DNA of 64,000 bases from Achromobacter sp. RTa (GTDB lineage: Bacteria > Pseudomonadota > Gammaproteobacteria > Burkholderiales > Burkholderiaceae_B): NCBI RefSeq assembly GCF_000757485.1, contig NZ_JPYO01000023.1:35144-99143 (forward strand). The letters run 5' to 3'. The notes under the pieces are model-generated. The model searched no databases. It worked only from the letters and a program-made list of their open reading frames with translations, and was not told the origin of the DNA. Shown here one piece after another: positions 50,744 through 59,309 of this stretch. Each line of letters starts with the position of its first letter. The first letter of the stretch is position 1. The translations under genes and the position numbers were made by a program.

Positions 50744-51610
50744 TCAGGGGCGCGCGAAGCCATAGAGCTCGCAGGGGTTGTCGACGAAGATCTTTCGCCG
50801 GGTAGGGGCGTCCTTCATCCAGTCATGGATGAGATCCTGGATGCGGGCATCGTCCGGCAACGCCTTGTCGGGGTTGGCGATCACCGAGACATGCGGCCAG
50901 TCGGTTCCCCACAACATGCGTTGCGGCGCCGCGGCGATCCAGCTCTTCAACAGTTCGCCCGCGTCCGCATAGGCTGCGTCGCGGCTGTCGTGGTTCAGGC
51001 CCGAGAGCTTGATCCACGTTCGTCCCCGGTCGACCAGCCTGCGCAGCACAGGCCAGGCGGGATGGGCAAGCGCATCCGGGTGGGGAATGCGGCCCATGTG
51101 ATCGATGACCAATGCAACGGGCAACGCCGCGAGATGCGTTTCGAGCGCCGGGTAGTCGCGCCCCAGGGCATGGACTTGCACATGCCAGCCCAGATCCGCG
51201 ACCTTCGCCGCCAAGGCCTGCATGCGGTCTATTCCGGCGCCTGCGGGCCGGGCGAAGTTGAAGCGTATGCCGCGCACGCCCAGAGCATGCAGGCGACGCA
51301 GTTCCGCCACGGGCGTAGCGTCGTCGATGACGGCCACCCCGCGCGCCTGCTCGCCGAACGCGGCGAGCGCCTCGCCCAGGCAGGCGTTGTCGGTGCCGTA
51401 GCTGGACGGTTGCACCACCACGCTGCGGCTGACGCCTAGCCGTTCGCGCAACTGGAGGTATTGCCTCACCGTCGCATCCGGCGGCCTGAAATCCGCGTCG
51501 GGGTGGTAGGCGAAGCGCGTGTCGTAGATGTGGTGATGGCAGTCCACGCTGCCCTCGGGCAGGCGATGGCGGGCGGGATCGGTTCCGCCGGACCACGGGG
51601 CTGTCGTCAT
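50744..51610 (-). CDS. Amidohydrolase, PDC-lactonase-like TIM barrel (operon B)
   Basis: The 288-residue relative of the operon A amidohydrolase has VDCHHHIYDTRF at the N-terminus, VVVQPSSYGTDNACL, GVRGIRFNFA, ALVIDHMGRI, WIKLSGLN and MLWGTDWPH. It probably hydrolyses a cyclic ester or related bond of a carboxylate. Its ATG at 51610 overlaps the stop of the hydroxyacid dehydrogenase gene by four bases (ATGA); an upstream in-frame start at 51631 would overlap more. Confidence 0.92.
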   Translation of the reverse strand: MTTAPWSGGTDPARHRLPEGSVDCHHHIYDTRFAYHPDADFRPPDATVRQYLQLRERLGVSRSVVVQPSSYGTDNACLGEALAAFGEQARGVAVIDDATPVAELRRLHALGVRGIRFNFARPAGAGIDRMQALAAKVADLGWHVQVHALGRDYPALETHLAALPVALVIDHMGRIPHPDALAHPAWPVLRRLVDRGRTWIKLSGLNHDSRDAAYADAGELLKSWIAAAPQRMLWGTDWPHVSVIANPDKALPDDARIQDLIHDWMKDAPTRRKIFVDNPCELYGFARP

Positions 51611-52644
51611 GGACTTGGTTTTTCCTGGCATTGGGGCGTGTAGGGAGTCTTCAGTACCTTGGCGGCCCGGAAGGCATGCAGCGGATTGACGGCGCCTTCG
51701 GGCCAGCGCCCGGCAGCCAGCGCGGCGACCTGGCGCACGGTATCCATCGTCTGGTGTTCGCGCGCTTGCACGGTCATGCCGCCGACGTGCGGCATCAGCA
51801 CCACGTCCGGACGGTTTTCGAAGCGGGCGGACGGCTTCTGGTCGGCGGCGCGGCCGACGTCCAACCCCGCCCCGCGCAAACGGCCCTGGTCCAGGGCGTC
51901 AAGCAGCGCATCCTCATCCACGAGTTCGCCGCGCGCCAGGTTGAGGAAGCAGGCGTCCGGTTTCATCAACGCGAACGCGGCCCGGTTCATCAGATTCTCG
52001 GTCTGCGGGGTGGAGGGGGCCAGGCAGACGACATAGTCGGAGCCGGCCAGCAGCGCCTCGAACGAAGCGGCGTTCCGTCCCAGCTCTTCGGGCGAAACAT
52101 AGGGGTCGTGGATCCGCACGGACATGCCGAGCGCGCCGGCGTGGGCGGCGAGCTGCCGTCCGATGCGGCCGTATCCGAGTATGCCCAGCCGCGTGCCGGC
52201 GATCTCCCGGGACTTGGCCACCACGGGAGTTTGTCCTTGGGCATAGGCGTGGCGGGTCCGGGAAATGCCGCGCGCCAGATCGAAGATCATCGCCAGTGCA
52301 AGCTCGGCCACGGCCGTGCCGAAACCCGTGCTTGCGCGGGTCACCAGGATCCCGTGGTCCGAGGCTGCGGGCACGTCGATCGTGCTGATGTCCACGGCGC
52401 CGCGCAGAAATGCCATCAAGCTGGGGGCGTGTTCGAAAGTATCGCGGCTGCCCGCGACGGAACGGTGCGCGATGATCACCTGGCAACCGGCGCTGGCCTC
52501 GGCCAGTTCGCGTCCTGCCAGCACGCGTCCCGTCCTGTTGCGGACTACGTCGGCGCAGGCTTGCAGCGCCGCCAGGCCGGCTTCGCTGTAGTAACTGTCG
52601 AACTCGTCGTCCGTGTAGGTCAGAAATACCCTGAGTCGATCCAT
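51607..52644 (-). CDS. D-2-hydroxyacid dehydrogenase-like protein lacking the usual catalytic Glu (operon B)
   Basis: The 345-residue protein has the D-2-hydroxyacid dehydrogenase layout: NAD fold GTRLGILGYGRIGRQLAAHAG, Arg in NLARGELVDED, and His in MPHVGGMT. The region that normally reads LDVF..EP and carries the catalytic Glu reads LDVGRAADQKPSARF, with no Glu in register. The N-terminal half is also unusual (FLTYTDDEFDSYYSEAGLAAL). It may have altered chemistry, or act on a substrate that needs no Glu-assisted His. It is coupled to the amidohydrolase by a four-base overlap and lies five bases after the Bug gene. Confidence 0.85.
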   Translation of the reverse strand: MDRLRVFLTYTDDEFDSYYSEAGLAALQACADVVRNRTGRVLAGRELAEASAGCQVIIAHRSVAGSRDTFEHAPSLMAFLRGAVDISTIDVPAASDHGILVTRASTGFGTAVAELALAMIFDLARGISRTRHAYAQGQTPVVAKSREIAGTRLGILGYGRIGRQLAAHAGALGMSVRIHDPYVSPEELGRNAASFEALLAGSDYVVCLAPSTPQTENLMNRAAFALMKPDACFLNLARGELVDEDALLDALDQGRLRGAGLDVGRAADQKPSARFENRPDVVLMPHVGGMTVQAREHQTMDTVRQVAALAAGRWPEGAVNPLHAFRAAKVLKTPYTPQCQEKPSP

Positions 52645-52649
52645 TTGCT

Positions 52650-53639
52650 TCAGTCCATGGAAATGCCGTTCTTCCGGATGAGTTCGCCCCATCTCTGCGT
52701 GTCGGTCTCGATGTATTGGGCGAAGTCCGCCGAAGGACTGCTGAAGGGCAGCATGCCGATTTCCGCCAGGCGGGAGACCAGGGCCGGATCGGCCAGCGAC
52801 CGCCGGATGGCGTCGTCGGCCGTCTGCACGATGGCGGCGGGCGTTGCCGCCGGAGCAAACATGCCGACCCAGGTATTGGCGTCGAAGCCGGGCAGGGTGG
52901 CGCTTACGTCCGGAAGCTTCATGTCGACGATCTTGCCGGCGCCGGGCGCGCCGCTGATGCCCAGCGCGATGATCTTGCCGGCCTTGACGTTGCTGATCGT
53001 GGCGGGAATGGTGTCGAACATCATGTCCACCTGTTTGCCCAGCAAGCCCGTGGTCGCCATCGAAGGACTGCGGTACGGCACGTGCAGCACGTCTATCTTG
53101 GCCATGGACTTGAACATCTCGGCAGCGAGATGGCTGGTGGTGCCGGGGCCGCCCGAGCCATACGTGAACTTGCCTGGCGCCGCGCGGCATTTCTCGATCA
53201 GTTCGGCAACCGTCTTGACGTTCATGTCCGGATTGACGACCAGCACCAGCGGTCCGCTGGCGACACCGGAGACCGGCGTGAAATCCTTTACCGGGTCGTA
53301 AGGCAGTGATTTGTACAGGCTGGCGTTGATGGCGTGCGTGCTGATCGTGCCCAGCAGCAGGGTGTAGCCATCGGGCGCGGCGCGGGCCGCCGCCTGGGTG
53401 CCGATGACGCCGGCCGCCCCGGCGCGGTTTTCGACGACGATGGGCTGTCCCAGCTCGGTCGCGAGCTTGCTCGCGATCAGCCGCGCGGCGACATCGGTGA
53501 ATCCGCCGGGCGCAAACGCGACGATCAGGGTGAGGGGCCGGGCGGGCCAGGCCTCGGTCGCGGCAATGAGCCGCGCCGGACCCGCCGCCAGGGCGAAGGC
53601 CGTGGAGGTCAGGAATGCGCGGCGGGACATGGTATGCAT
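52650..53639 (-). CDS. Bug/TctC-family solute-binding protein with twin-arginine-like signal (operon B)
   Basis: The 329-residue protein begins HTMSRRAFLTSTAFALAAG, a possible Tat signal. Bug motifs are WPARPLTLIVAFAPGGFTDVA, IVENRAGAAGVIG, APDGYTLLLG and VPYRSPSMATTGLLGKQVD, then LPDVSATLPGF. The usual YKG....DL.GGQ motif is changed to YRSPSMATTGLLGKQ and the LP.VPT.AE motif to LPDVSATLPG, so it is the most divergent Bug copy here. GGGAGACAAC precedes the ATG. Confidence 0.9.
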   Translation of the reverse strand: MHTMSRRAFLTSTAFALAAGPARLIAATEAWPARPLTLIVAFAPGGFTDVAARLIASKLATELGQPIVVENRAGAAGVIGTQAAARAAPDGYTLLLGTISTHAINASLYKSLPYDPVKDFTPVSGVASGPLVLVVNPDMNVKTVAELIEKCRAAPGKFTYGSGGPGTTSHLAAEMFKSMAKIDVLHVPYRSPSMATTGLLGKQVDMMFDTIPATISNVKAGKIIALGISGAPGAGKIVDMKLPDVSATLPGFDANTWVGMFAPAATPAAIVQTADDAIRRSLADPALVSRLAEIGMLPFSSPSADFAQYIETDTQRWGELIRKNGISMD

Positions 53640-53716
53640 GTTGTCTCCCTGGAGTTGTTGTTATCGCCGCCGCGGGCGTGGCGCCCGCGGCGGGTATTGC
53701 GTGCGAGGGCCGGCCG

Positions 53717-54415
53717 TCAGATCGGCAGCCCCTTGGCCCGCAGGATGGCGTTGAAACGTTCGGGGTCGGCCGTGCCGGCGCGGTTGGTTTCGCGGATCTG
53801 GGCTTCCTTGGCCAGATGCGCGCGCGTTTTTTCCAGTACCGAGGGAAGTTCCGCGGCCGGAATGGCGATCACGCCATCGGCGTCGCCGACGATAAGGTCT
53901 CCCGGCATGACGGCCAGGCCGGCCACCGCCACGGGCACGTTGATCTCGCCGGGGCCATCCTTGCTCGGGCCGCGGTGGGCATGGCCGCGCGCGAAGATGG
54001 GCATGCCGTCCTCGGCCCATTCGCACAGGTCGCGGATCGCGCCGTCGATGACCAGGCCGGCCACGGAACGGGTCACGCAGGTGGTGCGCATCAAGCCGCC
54101 CACCAGCGCCTGCGAGACGTCGCCGCCGCCGTCGATGACCAGCACGTCGCCGGGCTGGGCCATCATCAACGCCTTGTGGATCATCAGGTTGTCGCCCGGG
54201 CGCACGCGCACGGTCAGCGCCTGGCCCGCCATTACGGTTTCGAGCCTGGCATGGTATTGGCGCAGGCCGATGGTGCCGATGTTGCGGCTCATGGCGTCAC
54301 CGATTGCGGAGACGGGCAGCGTGCTGAAGGCCTCGACCAGGGCGGGATCGATCCTGGCGGGGTTGGGGTTGATGCGATAGCCGGGCGGCCAATCCGCGGC
54401 GACGGCGGTATTCAT
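53717..54415 (-). CDS. RraA/HMG-aldolase-like protein, operon B
   Basis: The 232-residue protein shows AIGDAMSRNIGTIGL, GDVLVIDGGGDVSQAL, VAGLVIDGAIRD with the active-site Arg-Asp, and GDLIVGDADGVIAIP. It has the full RraA-like aldolase/decarboxylase pattern, with an N-terminal extension that supplies a DPALVEAF helix. ATG 54415 is chosen with AAGGA eight to nine bases upstream; the frame continues upstream. It lies 46 bases after the first dehydrogenase of operon B. Confidence 0.9.
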   Translation of the reverse strand: MNTAVAADWPPGYRINPNPARIDPALVEAFSTLPVSAIGDAMSRNIGTIGLRQYHARLETVMAGQALTVRVRPGDNLMIHKALMMAQPGDVLVIDGGGDVSQALVGGLMRTTCVTRSVAGLVIDGAIRDLCEWAEDGMPIFARGHAHRGPSKDGPGEINVPVAVAGLAVMPGDLIVGDADGVIAIPAAELPSVLEKTRAHLAKEAQIRETNRAGTADPERFNAILRAKGLPI

Positions 54416-54461
54416 GCTGGGCATCCTTGAAAAATGAACGGGAGAGACCGGGCCACGCCGG

Positions 54462-55433
54462 TCAACGGAAAACCTGGGGATTGACGCAGCGCTCGACGCC
54501 GGGCGCATCGCCGGTCAGCATCCCCATGACGTTGCGGGCGGCGCCTTCGGCCATGCCCGCCAGCGCGGCGGGCGTGGAGCCGCCGACATGGGGAGTCAGC
54601 ACGACGTTCTCCAGCGTAAGCAGAGGGCTGTCGGCAGGCAGCGGTTCGATCACCATCGTGTCCAGGCCGGCGGAATGCAGGCGGCCGCTGCGCAGCGCTT
54701 CGACCAGCGCCGCCTCGTCCACGACCTCGCCGCGCGCGGTGTTCACCAGAATGGCGCCTGCCGGCAGGGCAGCAAGCCGCTTCGAGTCGAGCAGGCCGCG
54801 CGTCGCGGCATTCAAGGGCACATGCAGGCTGAGCACATCGGATCTGGATAGCAGCGCGTCCAGGCTGTCGACGCGCTCGACGTCCGGCACGGGATTGGGC
54901 GCGGGGAAGGAGGGATCGTGGGCGAGCACGCGCATGCCGAGCGCTCGCGCGGCGCGGGCCACGCATTGCCCGATCTGGCCGTAGCCCAGCAAGCCCAGCG
55001 TCGCTCCGTTCAGTTGGCGGCCATCTTGCAGCCGGCGCCATTGTCCGCTGCGCAAGGCGCGGTCCATCAAGGGGATGCGGCGGGCGGCCGCAATCATCAG
55101 GCCGATAGCCATTTCGGCGACCGATGCCGCATTGGCGCCAGGCGTGACATACACCGGCACCCGGCGCGCCGTGGCGGCCGCCACGTCGATATTGCTTACG
55201 CCCACGCCATGCTTGGAAATGACCTTCAGGCTGGGGCAGGCCGCGATGGCGGCCGCGCTCAGGGGCGCGGTGCGGGAAATGACGGCATCGACGGGTTCGG
55301 CGGCCATGGTGCGCTCGACCTCTTCCGCAGAGTCCGGCTGCGAGAGGTAGAGGATGCGGGCGCCGTGCTGTTCAAGGACGGCGACGCCAGCCGGATGCAG
55401 CTTGGGCGCGGTGACGAATACGGTGTGGGACAT
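54462..55433 (-). CDS. D-2-hydroxyacid dehydrogenase (operon B, first gene)
   Basis: The 323-residue enzyme has LKVISKHGVGVSNID, the NAD fold GATLGLLGYGQIGQCVARAA, and a complete triad: Arg in NTARGEVVDEA, Glu in LDTMVIEP and His in TPHVGGST. It resembles the operon A dehydrogenase more than the second one of its own operon. ATG 55433 is preferred; a GTG at 55457 is in frame. It is divergent from the LysR gene, so it is probably first to be transcribed. Confidence 0.92.
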   Translation of the reverse strand: MSHTVFVTAPKLHPAGVAVLEQHGARILYLSQPDSAEEVERTMAAEPVDAVISRTAPLSAAAIAACPSLKVISKHGVGVSNIDVAAATARRVPVYVTPGANAASVAEMAIGLMIAAARRIPLMDRALRSGQWRRLQDGRQLNGATLGLLGYGQIGQCVARAARALGMRVLAHDPSFPAPNPVPDVERVDSLDALLSRSDVLSLHVPLNAATRGLLDSKRLAALPAGAILVNTARGEVVDEAALVEALRSGRLHSAGLDTMVIEPLPADSPLLTLENVVLTPHVGGSTPAALAGMAEGAARNVMGMLTGDAPGVERCVNPQVFR

Positions 55434-55493
55434 CACGTGGGAATTTCGTTGCGGCACTCCATACTGAGGACCAAACCAATAACCGTCTATTCG

Positions 55494-55504
55494 ATAATAA
55501 TTAT
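55494..55504. promoter_or_regulatory. AT-rich palindrome in the LysR/operon B divergent region
   Basis: ATAATAATTAT is a perfect inverted repeat in a short AT-rich island between the operon B dehydrogenase and the divergent LysR gene. LysR proteins bind such T-N11-A-like dyads between their own gene and the target operon. The site is proposed from symmetry and location. Confidence 0.4.
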
Positions 55505-55537
55505 GGTTCGTTCACTTTGAGTTATGGATTGGCGGTG

Positions 55538-56491
55538 ATGGAGATCAGTCTCAGGGACCTGCGCTATTTCGAAGTCCTGGCCGAAATGCAGCATTTGGGG
55601 CGGGCGGCGGAGCGGCTGGCGCGCAGCCAGCCCGCCTTGACCAAGTGCATCGACCGCCTGGAGGCGGCCGTTGGCAGCCCGCTTTTCGAGCGCACCGGCC
55701 GAGGCATCCGCCTGACGCCGGTGGGCGAGGTGTTGCGCCAGCGCGCGAAGATGCTGCGCGAGAACGCCAGCGAGGTCATACGCGAGATCAGCGAGTTTGC
55801 CGGGGGCAGGGCCGGCCACATCCGATTGGCCAGCGGCCCGATCGCGGCGGACCATCTCCTGCCCGAGCTTTGCGACCTGGCCTTGGCCGAGTGCCCGGAC
55901 CTCACCATCGAGATCTCGATCGGCCCGACTTCCGCGTTGCGCAATCAGTTGAAGGACGGCAGCATCGACATCCTCATCGGCCTCACCGCCGCCGGCGATC
56001 CGGATCTGGTCACGGTGCCCATCGTCAACGACGAAGTGGTGGTGGCGGCCCGTCGCGGGCACGCCATTTTCCGCCGCAGGAAGGTGACGCTGGAATCGCT
56101 GCTGGAATTCGCCTGGGCCCTGCCCAGCCCTTCCGTGCCCAGCCGCCAATGGCTGGATTCGGTCTTCGTGGGGCGTGGCCTCGCGCGCCCGCGGGTACAG
56201 ATCGAGACCAGCGCCCTGCCGCTCTTGCCTCGTCTGATCGCCAAGACCGATCTGCTCAGTTTCGTGTCGCGCCACACGCTGGCGCTGCACCAGGGCCGGA
56301 TGCTGCGGGAATTGCCGTTGCCCGCCACGACCCTGAGCCGGACCCTGGGAGCCACCTATCGCAAGGACGGCTATCTGTCTCCGGCGGCGCAGCGGGTGTT
56401 GTCGATCTTCAAGACCAACGGGGCGCGGTTGTTCGTGAATGCGGTCATCGAAGAGACCAGCGAGGCCGCCGGCGATGGCGCCTCGCCGTAG
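55538..56491 (+). CDS. LysR family transcriptional regulator (operon B)
   Basis: The 317-residue protein has the LysR winged helix (LRDLRYFEVLAEMQHLGRAA, ARSQPALTKCIDRLEAAVG, LFERTGRGIRLTPVGEVL) and a periplasmic-binding-protein-like effector domain. ATG 55538 is chosen; a TTG at 55517 is in frame. It is divergent from operon B, the likely target, and converges with operon C with only 13 bases between. Confidence 0.93.
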   Translation: MEISLRDLRYFEVLAEMQHLGRAAERLARSQPALTKCIDRLEAAVGSPLFERTGRGIRLTPVGEVLRQRAKMLRENASEVIREISEFAGGRAGHIRLASGPIAADHLLPELCDLALAECPDLTIEISIGPTSALRNQLKDGSIDILIGLTAAGDPDLVTVPIVNDEVVVAARRGHAIFRRRKVTLESLLEFAWALPSPSVPSRQWLDSVFVGRGLARPRVQIETSALPLLPRLIAKTDLLSFVSRHTLALHQGRMLRELPLPATTLSRTLGATYRKDGYLSPAAQRVLSIFKTNGARLFVNAVIEETSEAAGDGASP

Positions 56492-56504
56492 CGGGCCACC
56501 GCTG

Positions 56505-57398
56505 CTACGCGCCGGCAGGAGACCCGCCCGGCGCATCGGTGAACCCATATAGGCGCGCGGGGTTGTCGATCAGCACCTTGCGCGCGACGTCGCTACGGTC
56601 GAGATGCCGCCAGGCCCAATCATGAAGCGCGGCTTCGTCCAACGGCGGGCGGCCTTGCGCGTGCCAGCCGGGGTGAGGCCAGTCCGAGCCCCACAGCAGG
56701 CGCTGTGGCGCGGTTTCCAGCAGGATTTCCGCCAAGGGGGCGAGTGCGCGATAGCCGGGCGCGCCGTCGGGATCCAGCAAATAGGGCGCGGACAGCTTTA
56801 CCCAGATCTGCGCTTCGTTCAGCAAGACACGCAAGGCTCGCCAGGGAGGGCTCTTCGGATCCTGCGCCGGATTCAACCGACCCATGTGGTCCAGCACCAC
56901 GGGCACGGGCAGCGCGCGCAGCCAGGGCGATAGCGCTGGCAGCGCCGCGCCCTCGACGTGCAGTTGCAGGTGCCAGCCCAGGGGCGCGATGCGCCGCGCC
57001 AGGGCGCCGGCGGCTTCCGTGTCCAGCAACGCGCCGCGCAGCGCGTTGATGCGCACGCCGCGGCAGCCGCCCTGGTCGAGCCTGAACAGCTCCTCGTCGC
57101 TGACCGTGGCCGGCACCACGGCCACGGCCCTGGCATTCTCCATGCCGAGGCGGGCGACGGCGTCCAGGGTGCAGCGATTGTCGTATCCATAGGTGGTCGG
57201 CTGCACGATGACGCTGCGCCGGACACCCTGGGCATCGCGCACAGCCCGGTAGGTGGCGGCCGTGGCCGGTGGCGGCCGCAGGGCCGCGTCCGGCTTATAG
57301 GGAAAGGCCGGGTCGTAGATGTGCAGGTGGCAATCGCAGACCGGGCCTGCCGCGGGAGGCCCGAAGAAGGATGGAGGGTGGCCCGTGGATGCGGTCAT
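56505..57398 (-). CDS. Amidohydrolase, PDC-lactonase-like TIM barrel (operon C)
   Basis: The 297-residue member has CDCHLHIYDPAFPYKPDA, VIVQPTTYGYDNRCTLDA, CRGVRINALRG, PVVLDHMGRL, WVKLSAPYLL and LLWGSDWPHPG. It is the same family as those of operons A, B and D, with its own loop sequences, so the substrate probably differs. Its ATG overlaps the Bug gene stop by four bases (ATGA). It is the last gene of operon C. Confidence 0.92.
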   Translation of the reverse strand: MTASTGHPPSFFGPPAAGPVCDCHLHIYDPAFPYKPDAALRPPPATAATYRAVRDAQGVRRSVIVQPTTYGYDNRCTLDAVARLGMENARAVAVVPATVSDEELFRLDQGGCRGVRINALRGALLDTEAAGALARRIAPLGWHLQLHVEGAALPALSPWLRALPVPVVLDHMGRLNPAQDPKSPPWRALRVLLNEAQIWVKLSAPYLLDPDGAPGYRALAPLAEILLETAPQRLLWGSDWPHPGWHAQGRPPLDEAALHDWAWRHLDRSDVARKVLIDNPARLYGFTDAPGGSPAGA

Positions 57399-58378
57399 CC
57401 CTTGCCCGCCAGCCCGGTGCTCTGGATCACGTTGCGCCAGCGCGCGGCTTCCGCGGAAACGAAGTCCGCGAACTCCGTCTGGCTCATCGGCATCGGCTCG
57501 GATCCCTGGGCTTTCAGGCGCTCAAGGAATTCCGGGCTTTGCAGGGCTTGCTGCAGGGCCTGCACCAGCGTGGCCTGCACCTCGGCCGGCAGCCTGGCCG
57601 GGGCGAAGAGGCCGGTGTAGACGGCCACGTCGACCTCATGAACTTGCTGTTCGTGCAGCGTGGGCACATCCGGCAGGAGAGGGGAACGGGCGGCGCCGGT
57701 CTGCGCGATCGCGCGCAGACGGCCGGAGGAGATGAGGGGGCTGGAGGAACTCAGCTGGTCGACCATGGCGTCCAGCTGGCCGCCCATCAGATCGGTCAGC
57801 GCGGGGCCGGCGCCCTTGTACGGAATATGGGTGGCGTTGAGTCCGGTCTTCTGCTCCAGCAATTCGGTGGTGAGATGGTTGAGCGAGCCGGTGCCGGGCG
57901 AACCCATGTTGAGGCCCGTGGCGCGGGCATGGCTGAGCGTGAGCAGTTCAGCGTAAGTCTTGACGGGGCTGCCGGCGGCGACGACGATGACCGAAGGCGT
58001 GACGCTGATCGCGCCCAGCGAAGTAAAGTCCTTGACGGGGTCGTAGCTGGCGTTCATGAAGGCGGGCGCGGTGGCGTTGGTCGCCGTGCTGCCCACCATG
58101 AGCGTGTAGCCGTCGGCGGGCGCGCGCGCGACGAGGGCGCTGCCAATGGTGCCGCCGGCTCCGGCGCGGTTGTCGATGACCACGGCCTGGCCCAGCTGCT
58201 TGGCCAGTACCGGTCCCAGCGCCCGGGCGGTGGCGTCGACGTTGCCCCCCGGCGCAAACGGCACGATCATGGTGATGGGGCGCTCGGGGTAGCCAGCGGC
58301 CGCGGCCAGGCCGGGCAGAACGGCAGCGGCCAACAGTGCGCTGGCGGCAAGCCGGCGCACGATGCTCAGGGATTGCAT
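57395..58378 (-). CDS. Bug/TctC-family solute-binding protein (operon C)
   Basis: The 327-residue protein has a signal peptide (RLAASALLAAAVLPGLAAAA) and Bug motifs YPERPITMIVPFAPGGNVDAT, VIDNRAGAGGTIG, ADGYTLMVG and IPYKGAGPALTDLMGGQLD, then SPLLPDVPTLHEQQV. The gap to the dehydrogenase gene upstream is 52 bases. A GGAGACAAC-type ribosome site precedes ATG 58378. Confidence 0.93.
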   Translation of the reverse strand: MQSLSIVRRLAASALLAAAVLPGLAAAAGYPERPITMIVPFAPGGNVDATARALGPVLAKQLGQAVVIDNRAGAGGTIGSALVARAPADGYTLMVGSTATNATAPAFMNASYDPVKDFTSLGAISVTPSVIVVAAGSPVKTYAELLTLSHARATGLNMGSPGTGSLNHLTTELLEQKTGLNATHIPYKGAGPALTDLMGGQLDAMVDQLSSSSPLISSGRLRAIAQTGAARSPLLPDVPTLHEQQVHEVDVAVYTGLFAPARLPAEVQATLVQALQQALQSPEFLERLKAQGSEPMPMSQTEFADFVSAEAARWRNVIQSTGLAGKG

Positions 58379-58430
58379 GGTTGTCTCCTGGATAGTTGTT
58401 GCCAGGGGCCTGCGGCAGGCCCCTGGCCGG

Positions 58431-59309
58431 TCAATAAGCGACCTGGAAAATTTCGTGGAAATCCTTGGGCGCGACACCGCCGAAGTGTTGCTTGTAGCCT
58501 GCGGCGGCAATGGCAAGCAGCTTCGCGTGCGTCGCTTCCGACATGGTTGCGTCGACCTTGGCGGCGCGCAGGGTCGCCACCACTTCCTCCATTTCGTGGG
58601 CGCGCCGTTCGGCGTGGATGACGCCGCGCGCCATCAAGCCGTTGGCGATGTCATGGAAGGAGCCGTTGGCGAAGGTGTCGGCGATGGATTGCAGCAAGTC
58701 GTCTTCGAGGCCGTAGCGATGGCCTGCCAGCACGGTTTCCAGCAACAGGGCCACGACACCCTTCATGAAAATGCTGCGCAGCATCTTCGAGGCCGATGCG
58801 CGGCCGGCATCGCCTTCAAGAACGCTGAGCTCCATGCCGTATGGCTGGAGCGCGGCGGCCAGCGCCGGCGCGCCCGCGCCGCAGATCAGCGTGGGCACCT
58901 TATGGCCCAGGCCCGGCACGGTGCCCATGATGGCCCCGTCGACGAAACGGGCGCCGGACGGAGCGACCAGCTCGGCGATCTCGATCTTGGTCTGCGGTCC
59001 GGCCGAATTGAAATCGGCATAGATCTGGTCCGGGCGCAGCCACGGGAGGCACTCGCGCGCCAGGGAAACCGCCAGGCTGGCGCTTACCGCGCAGATGACG
59101 ATGTCCACGCCTTCGACCAGGGCCTGCAGGCTGGGCGCCAGCGCCACGCCGGCTTCCTGCGCGCGGCGGCCGACCAGTTCCGACTGCGGCGCGACGTTCC
59201 ACATCTTGTCGTACGCCTGGATGCCGGAGAGGCCGTCATCACGCAAGCCCTTGGCGATGTGGAACACGGCCTCGCCCATGCCGATGAAACCGATGCGCGG
59301 CGCGCTCAT
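58431..59309 (-). CDS. NAD(P)-dependent 6-phosphogluconate-dehydrogenase-like oxidoreductase (operon C)
   Basis: The 292-residue protein has an N-terminal Rossmann domain (APRIGFIGMGEAVFHIAKGL, DIVICAVSASLAVSLA, VDGAIMGTVPG) and a C-terminal helical domain (RASASKMLRSIFMKGVVALLLE) of the DUF1932 type. These enzymes resemble beta-hydroxyacid dehydrogenases; substrates of this subgroup are mostly unknown. It starts within the stop of the RraA-like gene (ATGA), so the two act in one pathway. It takes the place held by D-2-hydroxyacid dehydrogenases in operons A and B. Confidence 0.88.
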   Translation of the reverse strand: MSAPRIGFIGMGEAVFHIAKGLRDDGLSGIQAYDKMWNVAPQSELVGRRAQEAGVALAPSLQALVEGVDIVICAVSASLAVSLARECLPWLRPDQIYADFNSAGPQTKIEIAELVAPSGARFVDGAIMGTVPGLGHKVPTLICGAGAPALAAALQPYGMELSVLEGDAGRASASKMLRSIFMKGVVALLLETVLAGHRYGLEDDLLQSIADTFANGSFHDIANGLMARGVIHAERRAHEMEEVVATLRAAKVDATMSEATHAKLLAIAAAGYKQHFGGVAPKDFHEIFQVAY

